This document shows, piece by piece, positions 1-8,130 of a stretch of 56,708 nucleotides of DNA. Made by a program: the position numbers and the translations under genes. The stretch lies in the NCBI GenBank assembly GCA_900546245.1, contig URBY01000003.1:1-56708 (forward strand). Direction: 5' to 3'. How positions within the stretch are numbered: position 1 is the first letter of the stretch; each line of letters opens with the position of its first letter. The DNA is from an uncultured Mycoplasmatota bacterium (GTDB lineage Bacteria; Bacillota_I; Bacilli_A; RF39; UBA660). A model generated the notes under the pieces. That model did not search any database, had not been told where the DNA came from, and worked only from the letters and a program-made list of their open reading frames with translations.

Positions 1-20
1 AAATGTTTACATTTTTTTAA

Positions 21-47
21 TAAAAAAATCAACCGATAATGGTTGGT
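21..47 (-). terminator. Intrinsic terminator after the 215-aa gene
   Basis: On the minus strand a stem (ACCAACC / GGTTGAT, 6-base loop) is followed by a run of seven T. It ends the transcript of the hypothetical gene that stops at 70. The hairpin plus its flank resembles the terminator after the tRNA pair at 1496-1524. Confidence 0.7.
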
Positions 48-69
48 TTCTTAATATTCAAATTACTAA

Positions 70-717
70 CTATTGATTTTCATTAGGAACTAATTTTTTA
101 ACTGGTACTTGTTCTTCATTTGATATTCTTTCAATTATTCCAGATTCTAATAATGCTTGATATTTTTCTATTTCTTGTGCTATAAACTCTTCATTTAGTT
201 CAATTCCAGATTCTATTTCACTATTTCTTTTTTTCATCTTGAACTGAGTATGAATTTCAGTATTAAAATAACCATTAGTTGCTAAATCTGGATATTTTAT
301 CATTAATTCATCTTTAACTATATTACTCATTATTTCAACTAGTTGTGTCATAGATAAATCTGGTTTTCTATTCAAAATATATATAGCTAAATTCTGTAAT
401 TCAATAAATCTATCTTTCCTATCATTAAACTCTTCACCATGACTATAAATTTCTCTTTTATAATTTTGTGCTTCAATTATAGGATATCTTGACTCAGGTG
501 AATTTTCTCCACAAATTAAACATTTATGGTAAGCAGAGTCTCTATAAAGATATAGTCCACACCAACCAATACATACACTAATATGATCACATTCCTTTTG
601 TTGCTCTTTTATTTGTTTATTTACCTCTTCTAATTCAGATAATAATTGTTCTTTTCTTTGATCAAGACTTTGATTATATTTAATTTTATCACATACATTT
701 TCATTTTTGTTAGTCAT
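70..717 (-). CDS. Hypothetical protein with possible zinc-binding cysteines
   Basis: A 215-residue protein that I do not recognise. The N-terminal third is a charged predicted coiled coil (about residues 15-42). It is followed by a Cys/His-rich stretch with CDH near 43, C49, C53 and a CLIC pair near 67-70, which could bind one zinc. The rest is mainly helical and charged, with no signal peptide or membrane segment, so it is probably cytosolic. The ATG at 717 has a GGGAGG ribosome site. It is followed on the minus strand by a terminator. The next gene upstream (ending at 806) is also hypothetical, and the two may belong to one small insertion beside the tRNA genes. Confidence 0.6.
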   Translation of the reverse strand: MTNKNENVCDKIKYNQSLDQRKEQLLSELEEVNKQIKEQQKECDHISVCIGWCGLYLYRDSAYHKCLICGENSPESRYPIIEAQNYKREIYSHGEEFNDRKDRFIELQNLAIYILNRKPDLSMTQLVEIMSNIVKDELMIKYPDLATNGYFNTEIHTQFKMKKRNSEIESGIELNEEFIAQEIEKYQALLESGIIERISNEEQVPVKKLVPNENQ

Positions 718-805
718 AATAAAAACCTCCCTTAATTTATACTACTTTATTTCATTTTTACATGTTAATATTCTTAATAACATATAAATTAACTTTATAA
801 GATAT

Positions 806-1426
806 CTATTTTTTTGCATATGGATTTGATGCATAATATAAACTTCTTTGACTCATAATTTTACTTTCTTCTAATTGTTCACTAATTACTCTATTTAAAT
901 CATACATACTTCTAGCATAATTAATATCAGATATTATATGTAATATATAAGAATCAACCATTGATAATTGTTCATATTTTTCTCTTCTTTGTTCCTCTTT
1001 TACTTTAGCACTTAATTGTTCTTTTGAAACATTACTTAATCTAGTTATTTCTTCTCTTGCATATTTCAATTCTTCAGATGTTAATTTTTTTAACATTAAT
1101 TCTTCAATAGATTCATTACACATATAATCATATACTCTCATATAATCTTCTTGAGAACATTCACTTGTGCCATATACCATAAATAATCCAGCAAAAATTT
1201 TATTTCTATTATAATTAGTAACTTCTTCTATTTCTTCATAAGATAACTCTGATTTTTTTGAATCAAGATATTCAATTCTTTTCTTTTCAAATTCAGGTTC
1301 ATAAGATAACCATTTAATCCATTCAATAATAGGTGAAACATTACCAATTGTATTTCTAGGAATAATTTTACAATTAATACCCATTTTAATCATTTCTTTA
1401 GTCATAATTTTATTAAAATCACTCAT
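806..1426 (-). CDS. Hypothetical helical protein
   Basis: About 206 residues, unrecognised. The sequence is charged and predicted almost entirely helical, with Glu/Lys-rich segments around residues 110-150, no membrane segment and no signal peptide. I chose the ATG at 1426; a TTG two codons upstream (1432) is better spaced from an AAGGG ribosome site, so the start is uncertain. It lies between the tRNA operon terminator and the 215-aa gene on the same strand. No neighbour suggests a function. Confidence 0.55.
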   Translation of the reverse strand: MSDFNKIMTKEMIKMGINCKIIPRNTIGNVSPIIEWIKWLSYEPEFEKKRIEYLDSKKSELSYEEIEEVTNYNRNKIFAGLFMVYGTSECSQEDYMRVYDYMCNESIEELMLKKLTSEELKYAREEITRLSNVSKEQLSAKVKEEQRREKYEQLSMVDSYILHIISDINYARSMYDLNRVISEQLEESKIMSQRSLYYASNPYAKK

Positions 1427-1495
1427 AAACAAAATTTCCCTTCTCCATTAACCAATATTTTATCACACTTTATTAATTAATACTATATTTTTTTA

Positions 1496-1524
1496 AATAA
1501 AAAATCAATCTATACCGATTGATT
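1496..1524 (-). terminator. Intrinsic terminator of the tRNA-Ile/tRNA-Leu operon
   Basis: The minus strand shows AATCAATC, a 6-base loop, GATTGATT, then a T-run, starting about 16 bases after the tRNA-Leu CCA end. The 18 bases next to it (1523-1540) are identical to 47-64, beside the terminator at the left edge of the window. Confidence 0.75.
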
Positions 1525-1539
1525 TCTTAATATTCAAAT

Positions 1540-1624
1540 TGGTGCAGGTGAAGGGACTTGAACCCCCACTCCGTAAGGAACTAGATCCTAAGTCTAGCGC
1601 GTCTGCCAATTTCGCCACACCTGC
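1540..1624 (-). tRNA. tRNA-Leu (anticodon UAG)
   Basis: The reverse complement folds as a type II (long variable arm) tRNA. The acceptor stem GCAGGTG pairs with CACCTGC, the discriminator is A and CCA is encoded at 1540-1542. The anticodon loop CTTAGGA lies on the stem CTAGA/TCTAG, and the T arm contains GGTTCAAGTCC. The UAG anticodon reads CUN leucine codons. It is the second gene of a two-tRNA operon, 13 bases after tRNA-Ile. Confidence 0.95.
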
Positions 1625-1637
1625 ACAATTATATAAA

Positions 1638-1714
1638 TGGTGGACCCTGTAGGACTCGAACCTACGACCGCCCGGTTATGAGCCGGATGCTCTAACCAAC
1701 TGAGCTAAGGGTCC
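1638..1714 (-). tRNA. tRNA with CAU anticodon, probably tRNA-Ile2 (lysidine type)
   Basis: A 77-base cloverleaf with acceptor GGACCC/GGGTCC, discriminator A and encoded CCA, anticodon loop CTCATAA and T arm GGTTCGAGTCC. The GGACC...GGTCCA acceptor and CGGCTCATAACCG anticodon arm are typical of tRNA-Ile(CAU) in Firmicutes, whose wobble C is modified to lysidine by TilS. Elongator tRNA-Met usually begins GGCGG in this group. The isoacceptor call is by family resemblance. Confidence 0.88.
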
Positions 1715-1726
1715 ATGACAGTATTA

Positions 1727-1755
1727 ATCTTACCATAATTTAAATAACATTTCAA
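1727..1755 (-). promoter_or_regulatory. Promoter of the tRNA operon
   Basis: On the minus strand TTGAAA (1750-1755) and TAAGAT (1727-1732) are separated by 17 bases, about 12 bases upstream of the tRNA-Ile 5' end. This is a sigma-A type promoter well placed for a short tRNA leader. Confidence 0.65.
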
Positions 1756-1834
1756 TATATTTTATTAATTTTTTGACAATATTTTTTACTTTTTATCTTT
1801 TTTCATTAAATTATATTACAATAATTACAATTTA

Positions 1835-2317
1835 TTAATACTTTTCATTTATCTTTTCTACTATTACATTTTTAAATTTATTCTTAAAATTATTAATTAC
1901 ACTTTCTTCTGCATATACATCTACACTTTCTATTGATACATCATTTATATCTTTTTCTAGTTCATTATATAAATAATTTGAGCTTAATACATTTAAATAT
2001 TCCTTCTTTAAGGTATCTATTCCAGTATTAATACTTGAGTTATCAAAAGAAAAATATTCCTTATCCGTAAAATAATCTTTTAAATTTTCATCATACTTTA
2101 CATATATTTTTGTTATGTAGCCATTATTAATAAAAGGAGTTAATTTTAATTTAATAGTTCTTATTGTTAATGGTTCTTTAGAAAATATTAATTTATAATG
2201 ATTACCATTTCTTTCATTCTCCATAAAAACAGTTTTAGAATCATTATTTTTTCCTATAAAAATAAATAAAAAAAGAAATAATATAATAATTAAAATTATT
2301 TTAAATATAGTTTTCAT
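1835..2317 (-). CDS. Small membrane-anchored hypothetical protein
   Basis: A 160-residue protein with a very hydrophobic N-terminal segment (about residues 3-22) followed by a polar, mostly beta-looking domain. It is probably a single-pass protein with its domain outside the membrane, or a poorly cleaved secreted protein, since no lipobox is visible. I do not recognise the family. The ATG at 2317 is preceded by AAGGTGA at good spacing; an upstream GTG (2326) overlaps that ribosome site and is unlikely. It is divergent from mtnN, with about 80 bases between them. Confidence 0.6.
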   Translation of the reverse strand: MKTIFKIILIIILFLFLFIFIGKNNDSKTVFMENERNGNHYKLIFSKEPLTIRTIKLKLTPFINNGYITKIYVKYDENLKDYFTDKEYFSFDNSSINTGIDTLKKEYLNVLSSNYLYNELEKDINDVSIESVDVYAEESVINNFKNKFKNVIVEKINEKY

Positions 2318-2400
2318 ACATATCACCTTTTTTATTTTCTGACAAAATACTACATTTTATTCAAAATTTTGATATAATTAAGTTCATGAGGTGATAAAGT

Positions 2401-3054
2401 ATGAAGATTGCGGTTATTGGCGCAATGGATGTTGAAGTTGAAAATTTAAAAACAACATTAAATTTAAAAAAAGAAGATAATAATGATATTTATGTAGGAA
2501 TTTCTTGCAATAAAGAAATAATTCTTAGTAAAAGTGGTATTGGTAAAGTAAATTCTGCGGCGAATACACAATATATAATTGATAAATATATGCCAAACTA
2601 TATTATTAATACCGGATGCGCTGGTAGTTTAACAGATAAATTAAAAGTTATGGATACAGTTATATCATCTTTTGTAACATATCATGATTTTACTCCTATT
2701 AGAATTATGAAATATTCTACTCCTGATGATGGAAATATAAAAGCTGATGAAAAATTAATTAGTATTACAGAAGATATATTAAAAAAAGAAAATGTTAATT
2801 ATTATGTATCTCCTATTACTAGTGGTGACTGTTTTGTTACTGATTCTAAAGTAAGAGATGAAATATATAATAGAACAAAAGCAACTATTGTTGATATGGA
2901 AAGTGCAAGTATTGGTCATATATCAAGAAAAAATAATGTTCCTTTTGTATGTATTAGAACTGTTTCTGATTTTGCTGATGGTAATGATGATTTTGAAAAA
3001 GAAGCAGGAGAAAGAAGTACAGAAATAGTAAAAAAAATTATAGAAAACCTATAA
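2401..3054 (+). CDS. mtnN: 5'-methylthioadenosine/S-adenosylhomocysteine nucleosidase
   Basis: A 217-residue protein of usual family length. It hydrolyses methylthioadenosine and S-adenosylhomocysteine to adenine plus the thioribose derivative, which recycles sulfur and removes SAM by-products in the cytosol. The sequence shows the family start KIAVIGAMDVEVE with the conserved E12, the KSGIGKVNSA block near 44-53, TGCAGSL near 71-77, VDMESAS with E167 that contacts the ribose, and the catalytic-type aspartate D190 in SDFAD. The ATG at 2401 has an AGGTGAT ribosome site, and TATAAT at 2373-2378 is a likely -10 box. It converges on the membrane protein gene ending at 3060 with only five bases between. 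Confidence 0.93.
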   Translation: MKIAVIGAMDVEVENLKTTLNLKKEDNNDIYVGISCNKEIILSKSGIGKVNSAANTQYIIDKYMPNYIINTGCAGSLTDKLKVMDTVISSFVTYHDFTPIRIMKYSTPDDGNIKADEKLISITEDILKKENVNYYVSPITSGDCFVTDSKVRDEIYNRTKATIVDMESASIGHISRKNNVPFVCIRTVSDFADGNDDFEKEAGERSTEIVKKIIENL

Positions 3055-3059
3055 TTTTT

Positions 3060-4109
3060 TTATTTATCATATTTATTCATTATATAAACAAATGCATCAC
3101 TATCTGATTTTACAACAAATATTACTTCATTTTTATCATAATTATCAAAGTACATTATTGGTTTATTTAAATTCTTTTTAGCGTCTACTAGTTCATCAAA
3201 GTTTGATACTTCCATCACTTGTAAATCACCTAATTCTGGCATTGAATTTACATTTACAATCATTTTATCATATTCTTTTAATACCCTTTTTAATTCTAAA
3301 TTATATCCACTCATTTTTGGCATTATTTTAAATATAAATACAAAAACAAATATTACATATAATATATCTAATTTATAAACTATATCACATAAAAGTGAGA
3401 ATAAAGTATACCCTTCTTTTGTTTTCTCATAGTTATTAATTGAACCATTATTATCTATTGTAGTTATAAAGTCTTTTATTTCTGTTGTTTCTTTTCCAAG
3501 AGGTACAATTACTTTTAAATCATAATTATTTTTAATGTCTTCATTTATACCTTCTTTTTCGCCATTTATATTTACATTTACAGTTATTATTAAATTACCA
3601 TCCACATCTACTGGATATTGATTTTTAAAATTAGTAACAAGCTTATTATAATCACTAAAATTAATATTAAAATCATCATTTATACTAATAGTATCTTTTT
3701 TATCTTTATTATAACTATTTTTTCCAATTACTTTACTATCCTTATATAATATTTTATCTGATGAACCTTTTTCACTTATTATTGTTTCTGCAAGTATTTC
3801 ATATGAATAATTATAATTTGCTATATCAGTTGATTTTAAACTATAATCAAGTTTAAATTTTATTTTATCTATCATATCAGATATAAAACTTCTTTTTTCA
3901 CTAATACATTCATCTTTTATAATATCATTTTTATTTAAACAAACTAAATAAGATAACTCCCCTGTTTCATTATAAGATAATGATTTATTTACCTTATTTG
4001 TTTTATAATTTATAAATAACGCTATTGAAGAAATCATTAATACTAAAAATATTATTACTAAAAATACTATAAATTTTATCCAGTTTGATTTTTTCTTTTT
4101 TGTTCTCAT
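3060..4109 (-). CDS. Membrane protein, possibly DUF5305-like
   Basis: A 349-residue protein with a basic N-terminus, a transmembrane helix at about residues 12-33, an extracytoplasmic beta-rich region to about 235, a second hydrophobic helix near 245-262, and a cytosolic tail of about 85 residues. This two-helix layout with an outer domain that includes a Tyr-rich 'ELSYLVCL' strand recalls DUF5305 proteins, but I hold that loosely. No catalytic motif is seen. The gene is monocistronic by context: its end abuts mtnN in convergent orientation, and upstream lies the YhgE terminator. Confidence 0.6.
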   Translation of the reverse strand: MRTKKKKSNWIKFIVFLVIIFLVLMISSIALFINYKTNKVNKSLSYNETGELSYLVCLNKNDIIKDECISEKRSFISDMIDKIKFKLDYSLKSTDIANYNYSYEILAETIISEKGSSDKILYKDSKVIGKNSYNKDKKDTISINDDFNINFSDYNKLVTNFKNQYPVDVDGNLIITVNVNINGEKEGINEDIKNNYDLKVIVPLGKETTEIKDFITTIDNNGSINNYEKTKEGYTLFSLLCDIVYKLDILYVIFVFVFIFKIMPKMSGYNLELKRVLKEYDKMIVNVNSMPELGDLQVMEVSNFDELVDAKKNLNKPIMYFDNYDKNEVIFVVKSDSDAFVYIMNKYDK

Positions 4110-4210
4110 ATATTCACTTCCTATTTTACTAAAACTAGTTTAACATATTTTAATGATATAAAGAATATTTTTTACACTTTTTACATAAGTTTTACATATT
4201 TTTAATGTAA

Positions 4211-4235
4211 AGAAAAATGATGCATATGCACCATT
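4211..4235 (-). terminator. Terminator of the TetR-YhgE operon
   Basis: The minus strand reads AATGGTGCA-TA-TGCATCATT followed by TTTTTCTTT, five bases after the stop of the YhgE-like gene. The stem has one G-T wobble. Confidence 0.75.
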
Positions 4236-4239
4236 TTAA

Positions 4240-6156
4240 TTATTTATTTTTCTTTTGTCTTACTATATCATGAGCAATATTAATACCAAAGAATACAATA
4301 AATATTATAAATACAATAATAAAGTTATGAGTTAATAATTTAGATTCAATTGTTACTAAACTTTCTCTTAATAAATCTATTGTATATGTCATTGGAAGAA
4401 TTGGATGTAGCCATCTAAATCCTTTTGTTACTGTTTCTATTGGGAATGTTCCTCCTGCTGCGGCTAATTGAAGTACAAGTAAGATAAGAGCAATAAATTT
4501 ACCAATATCTTTAAAGTTTACTATTAATAATTCAATTATAGCAACAAATGTATTAGCAATTAATACTATTGAAACATAATATAATAAAACGTTAGTTATT
4601 TCAAAGTCTAATAATATTTGTAATAATATTCCAAGTATTATACCTGCGAGCGTTGCAAGTCCATGATAACATAATGTTCTTTGTAAAAGATTTGGATTAT
4701 TAATTGATAACCTTTTAAATCTTTCTTCTTTATCAAAGTATAATACTATATAAAGCATTAAACATCCAACCCATAATGCGATTGATATAAAGAATGGTGA
4801 GAATGCAGTACCATAACTTGATACTTCATTAACAGCTTCTGTATCAACTTTAACAGGTTCATTACTATATTCTTTTAATCCATTTACTTTTGCTACTTCT
4901 TTTTTAGTATTTTCAATATTTTCATTTAATTCGTTTTTAGCAGATGATACACTATTATTTAAAGTATTTATTCCACTATTTAAGGTATTTGCTCCATCAT
5001 TTAAAGTATTAATACCATTCATTATTTGTTCAGAACTACTATATAATGTGTTTGCTCCATCAAGAAGACTATTTGCACCATTTTGTAGTTTAGTTATTTT
5101 TTCATTTACTGTACCAAGTGATGATACACTACTATTTAAAGTATTTATTCCAGCATTTATTTCTTGATTGCTTGAATTTAATTTATTACCACTAATAGTT
5201 AAATAATTTATAGCATTTGTTCCACCATAATTTGGATTATTAGCAAGCATTCCTTTTGCAATTAAGCATGCATTCTTATCATATTCTGTTATTGTACTAT
5301 CTCCTGCTTCTATTCTTGCACATGTTGTACTTACAACTATACTTGCTAAATTATTAGTGTTTGCAAGTGCAGAATTTACACCTGTCACATAACTATTTAA
5401 ACCAGTTGTAAATGCATCACTACCATTTTTTAAATTTGTAACACCAGTTTGCATAGTAGATAGTCCACTTGTTAACTGATTAAATTCTTTTGCTCCACTA
5501 GCAAGTGTATTTGTACCACTTTGTAAACTTTTTACGCCTTCATTAAATTTAGTATAGTTTTGTTTTAAACTTTCTGTACCACTTGTAAGTGTATTTGATC
5601 CTTCTTTTAACTTTTCAGTTCCATCATTTAATTTATCAAATCCATCACTTATATTTTCAAGTTTATCAGGTACTTCTTTAACTGTATCAGATAAAGTACC
5701 TACTATTTCTGAATTTACTTTATTATCTAGATTTTTTTCAACTACATTAACTACATTGTTAATTATTTGACTTGCTAGATAATTTGATTTTTGGTTAGGT
5801 GAATAAGTGATAGTTGCATGTTTCTTATTTGTTGTACTAGCACTTTCCATACTTTCTGTAAAATCTTCTGGAATATTTATAACAGCATAATAATCTTTAT
5901 TATAAAGACCATCTTCTGCCTTTGTACTATCAACTACTGATAATTTTAATTTTTTACTATCCTTTATTTCTTTTACTAGTTCTTCACCCTTAGAACCTTT
6001 ATCTTCATTTACTATTGCGACAGGTAAATTATCTATATTACCTTCACCATATGGATTCCAATATGCTTTTAAATAGAAAAAGCTATACATAAATGGAATT
6101 ATTAATACGGCCGCAATTATGACATAATTAAAAAACTTATGATTTTTATTTTTCAT
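4240..6156 (-). CDS. YhgE/Pip-family membrane protein
   Basis: A 638-residue member of the YhgE/phage infection protein family. One N-terminal transmembrane helix (about 11-31) is followed by the hallmark YWNPYG...LPVAIVNEDKG block (about 33-52), a long extracellular region rich in heptad-like 'LxxGxxxLxxG' repeats (about 170-420), and a C-terminal ABC-2-permease-like bundle of about five helices (450-630). In the family, Lactococcus Pip is a phage adsorption receptor and others act as export permeases or in cell-surface protein export; which applies here is not visible. It is the second gene of an operon, 13 bases after the TetR gene, so it is probably repressed by that regulator. Confidence 0.88.
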   Translation of the reverse strand: MKNKNHKFFNYVIIAAVLIIPFMYSFFYLKAYWNPYGEGNIDNLPVAIVNEDKGSKGEELVKEIKDSKKLKLSVVDSTKAEDGLYNKDYYAVINIPEDFTESMESASTTNKKHATITYSPNQKSNYLASQIINNVVNVVEKNLDNKVNSEIVGTLSDTVKEVPDKLENISDGFDKLNDGTEKLKEGSNTLTSGTESLKQNYTKFNEGVKSLQSGTNTLASGAKEFNQLTSGLSTMQTGVTNLKNGSDAFTTGLNSYVTGVNSALANTNNLASIVVSTTCARIEAGDSTITEYDKNACLIAKGMLANNPNYGGTNAINYLTISGNKLNSSNQEINAGINTLNSSVSSLGTVNEKITKLQNGANSLLDGANTLYSSSEQIMNGINTLNDGANTLNSGINTLNNSVSSAKNELNENIENTKKEVAKVNGLKEYSNEPVKVDTEAVNEVSSYGTAFSPFFISIALWVGCLMLYIVLYFDKEERFKRLSINNPNLLQRTLCYHGLATLAGIILGILLQILLDFEITNVLLYYVSIVLIANTFVAIIELLIVNFKDIGKFIALILLVLQLAAAGGTFPIETVTKGFRWLHPILPMTYTIDLLRESLVTIESKLLTHNFIIVFIIFIVFFGINIAHDIVRQKKNK

Positions 6157-6169
6157 ATTTAAAACCTCC

Positions 6170-6727
6170 CTAATTTAATAAACCATCTTTTAATATGTTT
6201 GTAACTTCTTTGGTTACTTTCTCTTCATCAATTTCTCTATCATATTCAAATAATATTGATGAATATACTTTGTAAATAATAAATGCAGTTAAATGTGCAT
6301 CACATTTCTTTATTGTTTTATTTTGAATTTCTTGTTTTATTTTTTCTTCTATATAGTTAACAATTTCACCATCATAAAACTTTAAAAAAGAAATACATTC
6401 TGCAGTATTATTTTTAGATATCTCTTTAATAATAGTCTTTATTAAATCGCTATTCTTTCTAAAAAGTAATGATTCATAAAGTATTTTAGATACTCTATCT
6501 ATAAATGAAGTGCTGCTATTAACATCATTTTCTATTTTTTCTTTCATACTTTGAAGTTCTTCACTTGCAAAATATTTAAACATTGCTTCTTTATCACTGA
6601 AGTAAGAATAAATAGTTTTTTTAGTAACATTTGCTTCTTTTGATATTTCATCCATAGATACTTTTTTATATCCATACTTAGTAAAAAGATCTCTTGCTGC
6701 GTTTATTACTTCCTCTTTTTTATTCAT
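6170..6727 (-). CDS. TetR/AcrR-family transcriptional regulator
   Basis: A 185-residue protein. The N-terminal helix-turn-helix (residues 3-50) has the family pattern A..LF..YGY..VSMDEIS..ANVTKKTIYSYF.DKE, followed by an all-helical ligand and dimerisation domain without recognisable ligand motifs. It very likely represses its own operon with the YhgE/Pip gene downstream. A 35-bp inverted repeat (6739-6773) just upstream of the start and overlapping the -10 box is the natural operator. Confidence 0.9.
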   Translation of the reverse strand: MNKKEEVINAARDLFTKYGYKKVSMDEISKEANVTKKTIYSYFSDKEAMFKYFASEELQSMKEKIENDVNSSTSFIDRVSKILYESLLFRKNSDLIKTIIKEISKNNTAECISFLKFYDGEIVNYIEEKIKQEIQNKTIKKCDAHLTAFIIYKVYSSILFEYDREIDEEKVTKEVTNILKDGLLN

Positions 6728-6738
6728 TTTATCACTTC

Positions 6739-6773
6739 CTATACCAATATACCAATTCAGTATACCAGTATAG
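6739..6773. promoter_or_regulatory. Probable TetR operator
   Basis: The outer half-sites CTATAC (6739-6744) and GTATAG (6768-6773) enclose inner TATAC/GTATA-type half-sites, and TATACCA recurs at 6740, 6748 and 6761. The inverted repeat lies between the promoter -10 box and the tetR start, the expected place for an autorepressor. Confidence 0.6.
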
Positions 6774-6800
6774 TATATGACTGTATTAAAAAAATGTCAA
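6772..6800 (-). promoter_or_regulatory. Promoter of the tetR-yhgE operon
   Basis: The minus strand has a consensus TTGACA (6795-6800), a 17-base spacer and TATACT (6772-6777). The -10 box touches the operator, which would let bound TetR block polymerase. Confidence 0.75.
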
Positions 6801-6820
6801 CTTTTTTTGACAAAAATTTT

Positions 6821-6845
6821 AAAAAAAATAGACTTATTTAGTCTA
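6821..6845 (-). terminator. Terminator of folA
   Basis: Minus strand TAGACT-AAATA-AGTCTA followed by eight T, directly after the folA stop codon. Confidence 0.8.
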
Positions 6846-7322
6846 CTAGATTATTTTCTTATAAATTGTATGAGTATATTTAATACCATTTTCTTCATTT
6901 TTATCTAATATTATTTTACTATAATTAGATTTATCAAATTCTGGAAAATAAGTATCTGCTTCTTTGTCACTTGCATCGATTTCTGTCAAATATAATTTTG
7001 ATGCATAATCTATAAATTCTTTATATATACTAGCTCCACCAATTATAAAAACTTCTTCTTTTTTATTTTTATAATCTATAAGGAATTCTCTTATACTTTT
7101 GTATATTAAAACTTTATCAATATTTTGATGTGTAATTACAATATTATTTCTTTGTGGTAATGGTTTACCAATTGAATGAAAAGTATTTGCGCCCATTACA
7201 ACAGTTTTACCAATAGTTTTTTCTTTAAAGAACTTTAAATCATTTGGTATATTCCATATAAGTTCATTATTTTTACCAAGTTCATTATTTTTTCCAATTG
7301 CCGCTATCATAGATAATTCCAT
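6846..7322 (-). CDS. folA: Dihydrofolate reductase
   Basis: A 158-residue type I dihydrofolate reductase, which reduces dihydrofolate to tetrahydrofolate with NADPH in the cytosol. Visible landmarks are the N-terminal SMIAAIGKNNELG, W23 and the catalytic-type acid D28 in LIWNIPNDLKFF, the NADPH-binding GKTVVMGANTFHSIG segment (about 38-52), and the IIGGASIYKEF block near 93-103. Length and motifs match the family. The family is the target of trimethoprim. No thyA is adjacent. It has its own terminator and appears monocistronic. Confidence 0.95.
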   Translation of the reverse strand: MELSMIAAIGKNNELGKNNELIWNIPNDLKFFKEKTIGKTVVMGANTFHSIGKPLPQRNNIVITHQNIDKVLIYKSIREFLIDYKNKKEEVFIIGGASIYKEFIDYASKLYLTEIDASDKEADTYFPEFDKSNYSKIILDKNEENGIKYTHTIYKKII

Positions 7323-7374
7323 ATATAAAACTCCTTCACTTTCATAAAAATATTATCATTAAATAATCAAATAA

Positions 7375-7734
7375 TCAAGAAAAAAAGACTTTTGGTATTT
7401 TTAAATTTAAAATAACATCTTTATTAGTTCCAGTATTTATTACCTCTGCTAAAGTAGTTTATTCAACAGTTTCTGTTTGATCTACTGTAATTGTAGTAGA
7501 ACCATTTTCTCCTTTAGGTCCTATAGGACCAATATCTCCTCTATCACCCTTAGGTCCTTGAAGATTCATATCACCTTTTGGACCTATTTCTCCCTGTGGA
7601 CCTATTGAATCTGGATCACCTTGTAGTCCTGTTGGACCTAATACATAACAATATTTACAACTATTTTCGCCTTCTAGTATTTTCTTTGACTTTGAAAAAT
7701 CATCACAACAAAAGTCCTTATTTATATTATTCAT
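7375..7734 (-). pseudogene. Collagen-like protein gene broken by a TAA
   Basis: An open frame of 91 codons (7459-7734) encodes a short N-terminus with two Cys, then Gly-X-Y collagen-type triplets (GPTGLQGDP, GPKGDRGDIGPIGPKGENG), the pattern of exosporium or surface filament proteins. After the TAA at 7459-7461 the same frame continues with TTLAEVINTGTNKDVILNLK and then IPKV to a TGA at 7375. That is the usual sequence after the collagen region in such proteins (an 'NxGTxxxVxLxFxIP' strand). The triplet series is also interrupted (GDPDSIGP, MNLQGP). I read this as a decayed gene, both shortened and with a premature stop. Confidence 0.7.
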
Positions 7735-7808
7735 ATATATTACTCTCCCAATATAATTTATGATTAACTAGTGGGATTTGGAATATATTTTAAGATTTTT
7801 ATTCGTTT

Positions 7809-8096
7809 TTAGTATAGGATTTTAACTATTTTTATAAAGATACTAAAAAAATATATTCTAAAACAAGAATATACTTTACTAAATAGTCTTAATTTTTGAC
7901 TTAAAGGTAGACATTTATTTTTATCAATCTCATAATCATTGCTTGAATCTATTACTTTATTTAGATAAGATACATCTAATATAGGATATCATTTATCAAG
8001 TAGCGTGTTTGCAGTTGTTTTAAATTTTTTAAAATTTAATTTTTATTTCAGAAAAACCATATTTTTATTATTTTTATAATAACTACTCAACAAATT
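7809..8096 (-). pseudogene. Degraded reading frame, family unknown
   Basis: One minus-strand frame reads as ordinary protein over about 95 codons but contains a TAA and a TGA. Recognisable pieces are FKKFKTTANTLLDK, a TGA, then YPILDVSYLNKVIDSS and, further on, CLPLSQKLRLFSKVYS followed by a hydrophobic tail ending at TAA 7809. This composition is unlike random AT-rich sequence, so it is probably the 3' part of a dead gene. No family is recognised. The rest of 7735-8130 holds nothing else that I can identify. Confidence 0.35.
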
Positions 8097-8130
8097 TCAC
8101 ACCTGCCGATGGTCAAAATGTAACTAATCT

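Noticed and set aside
1638..1714. Elongator tRNA-Met for the CAU tRNA
   Set aside because: Acceptor and anticodon-arm sequence fit tRNA-Ile2 of Firmicutes better; the call remains by resemblance.
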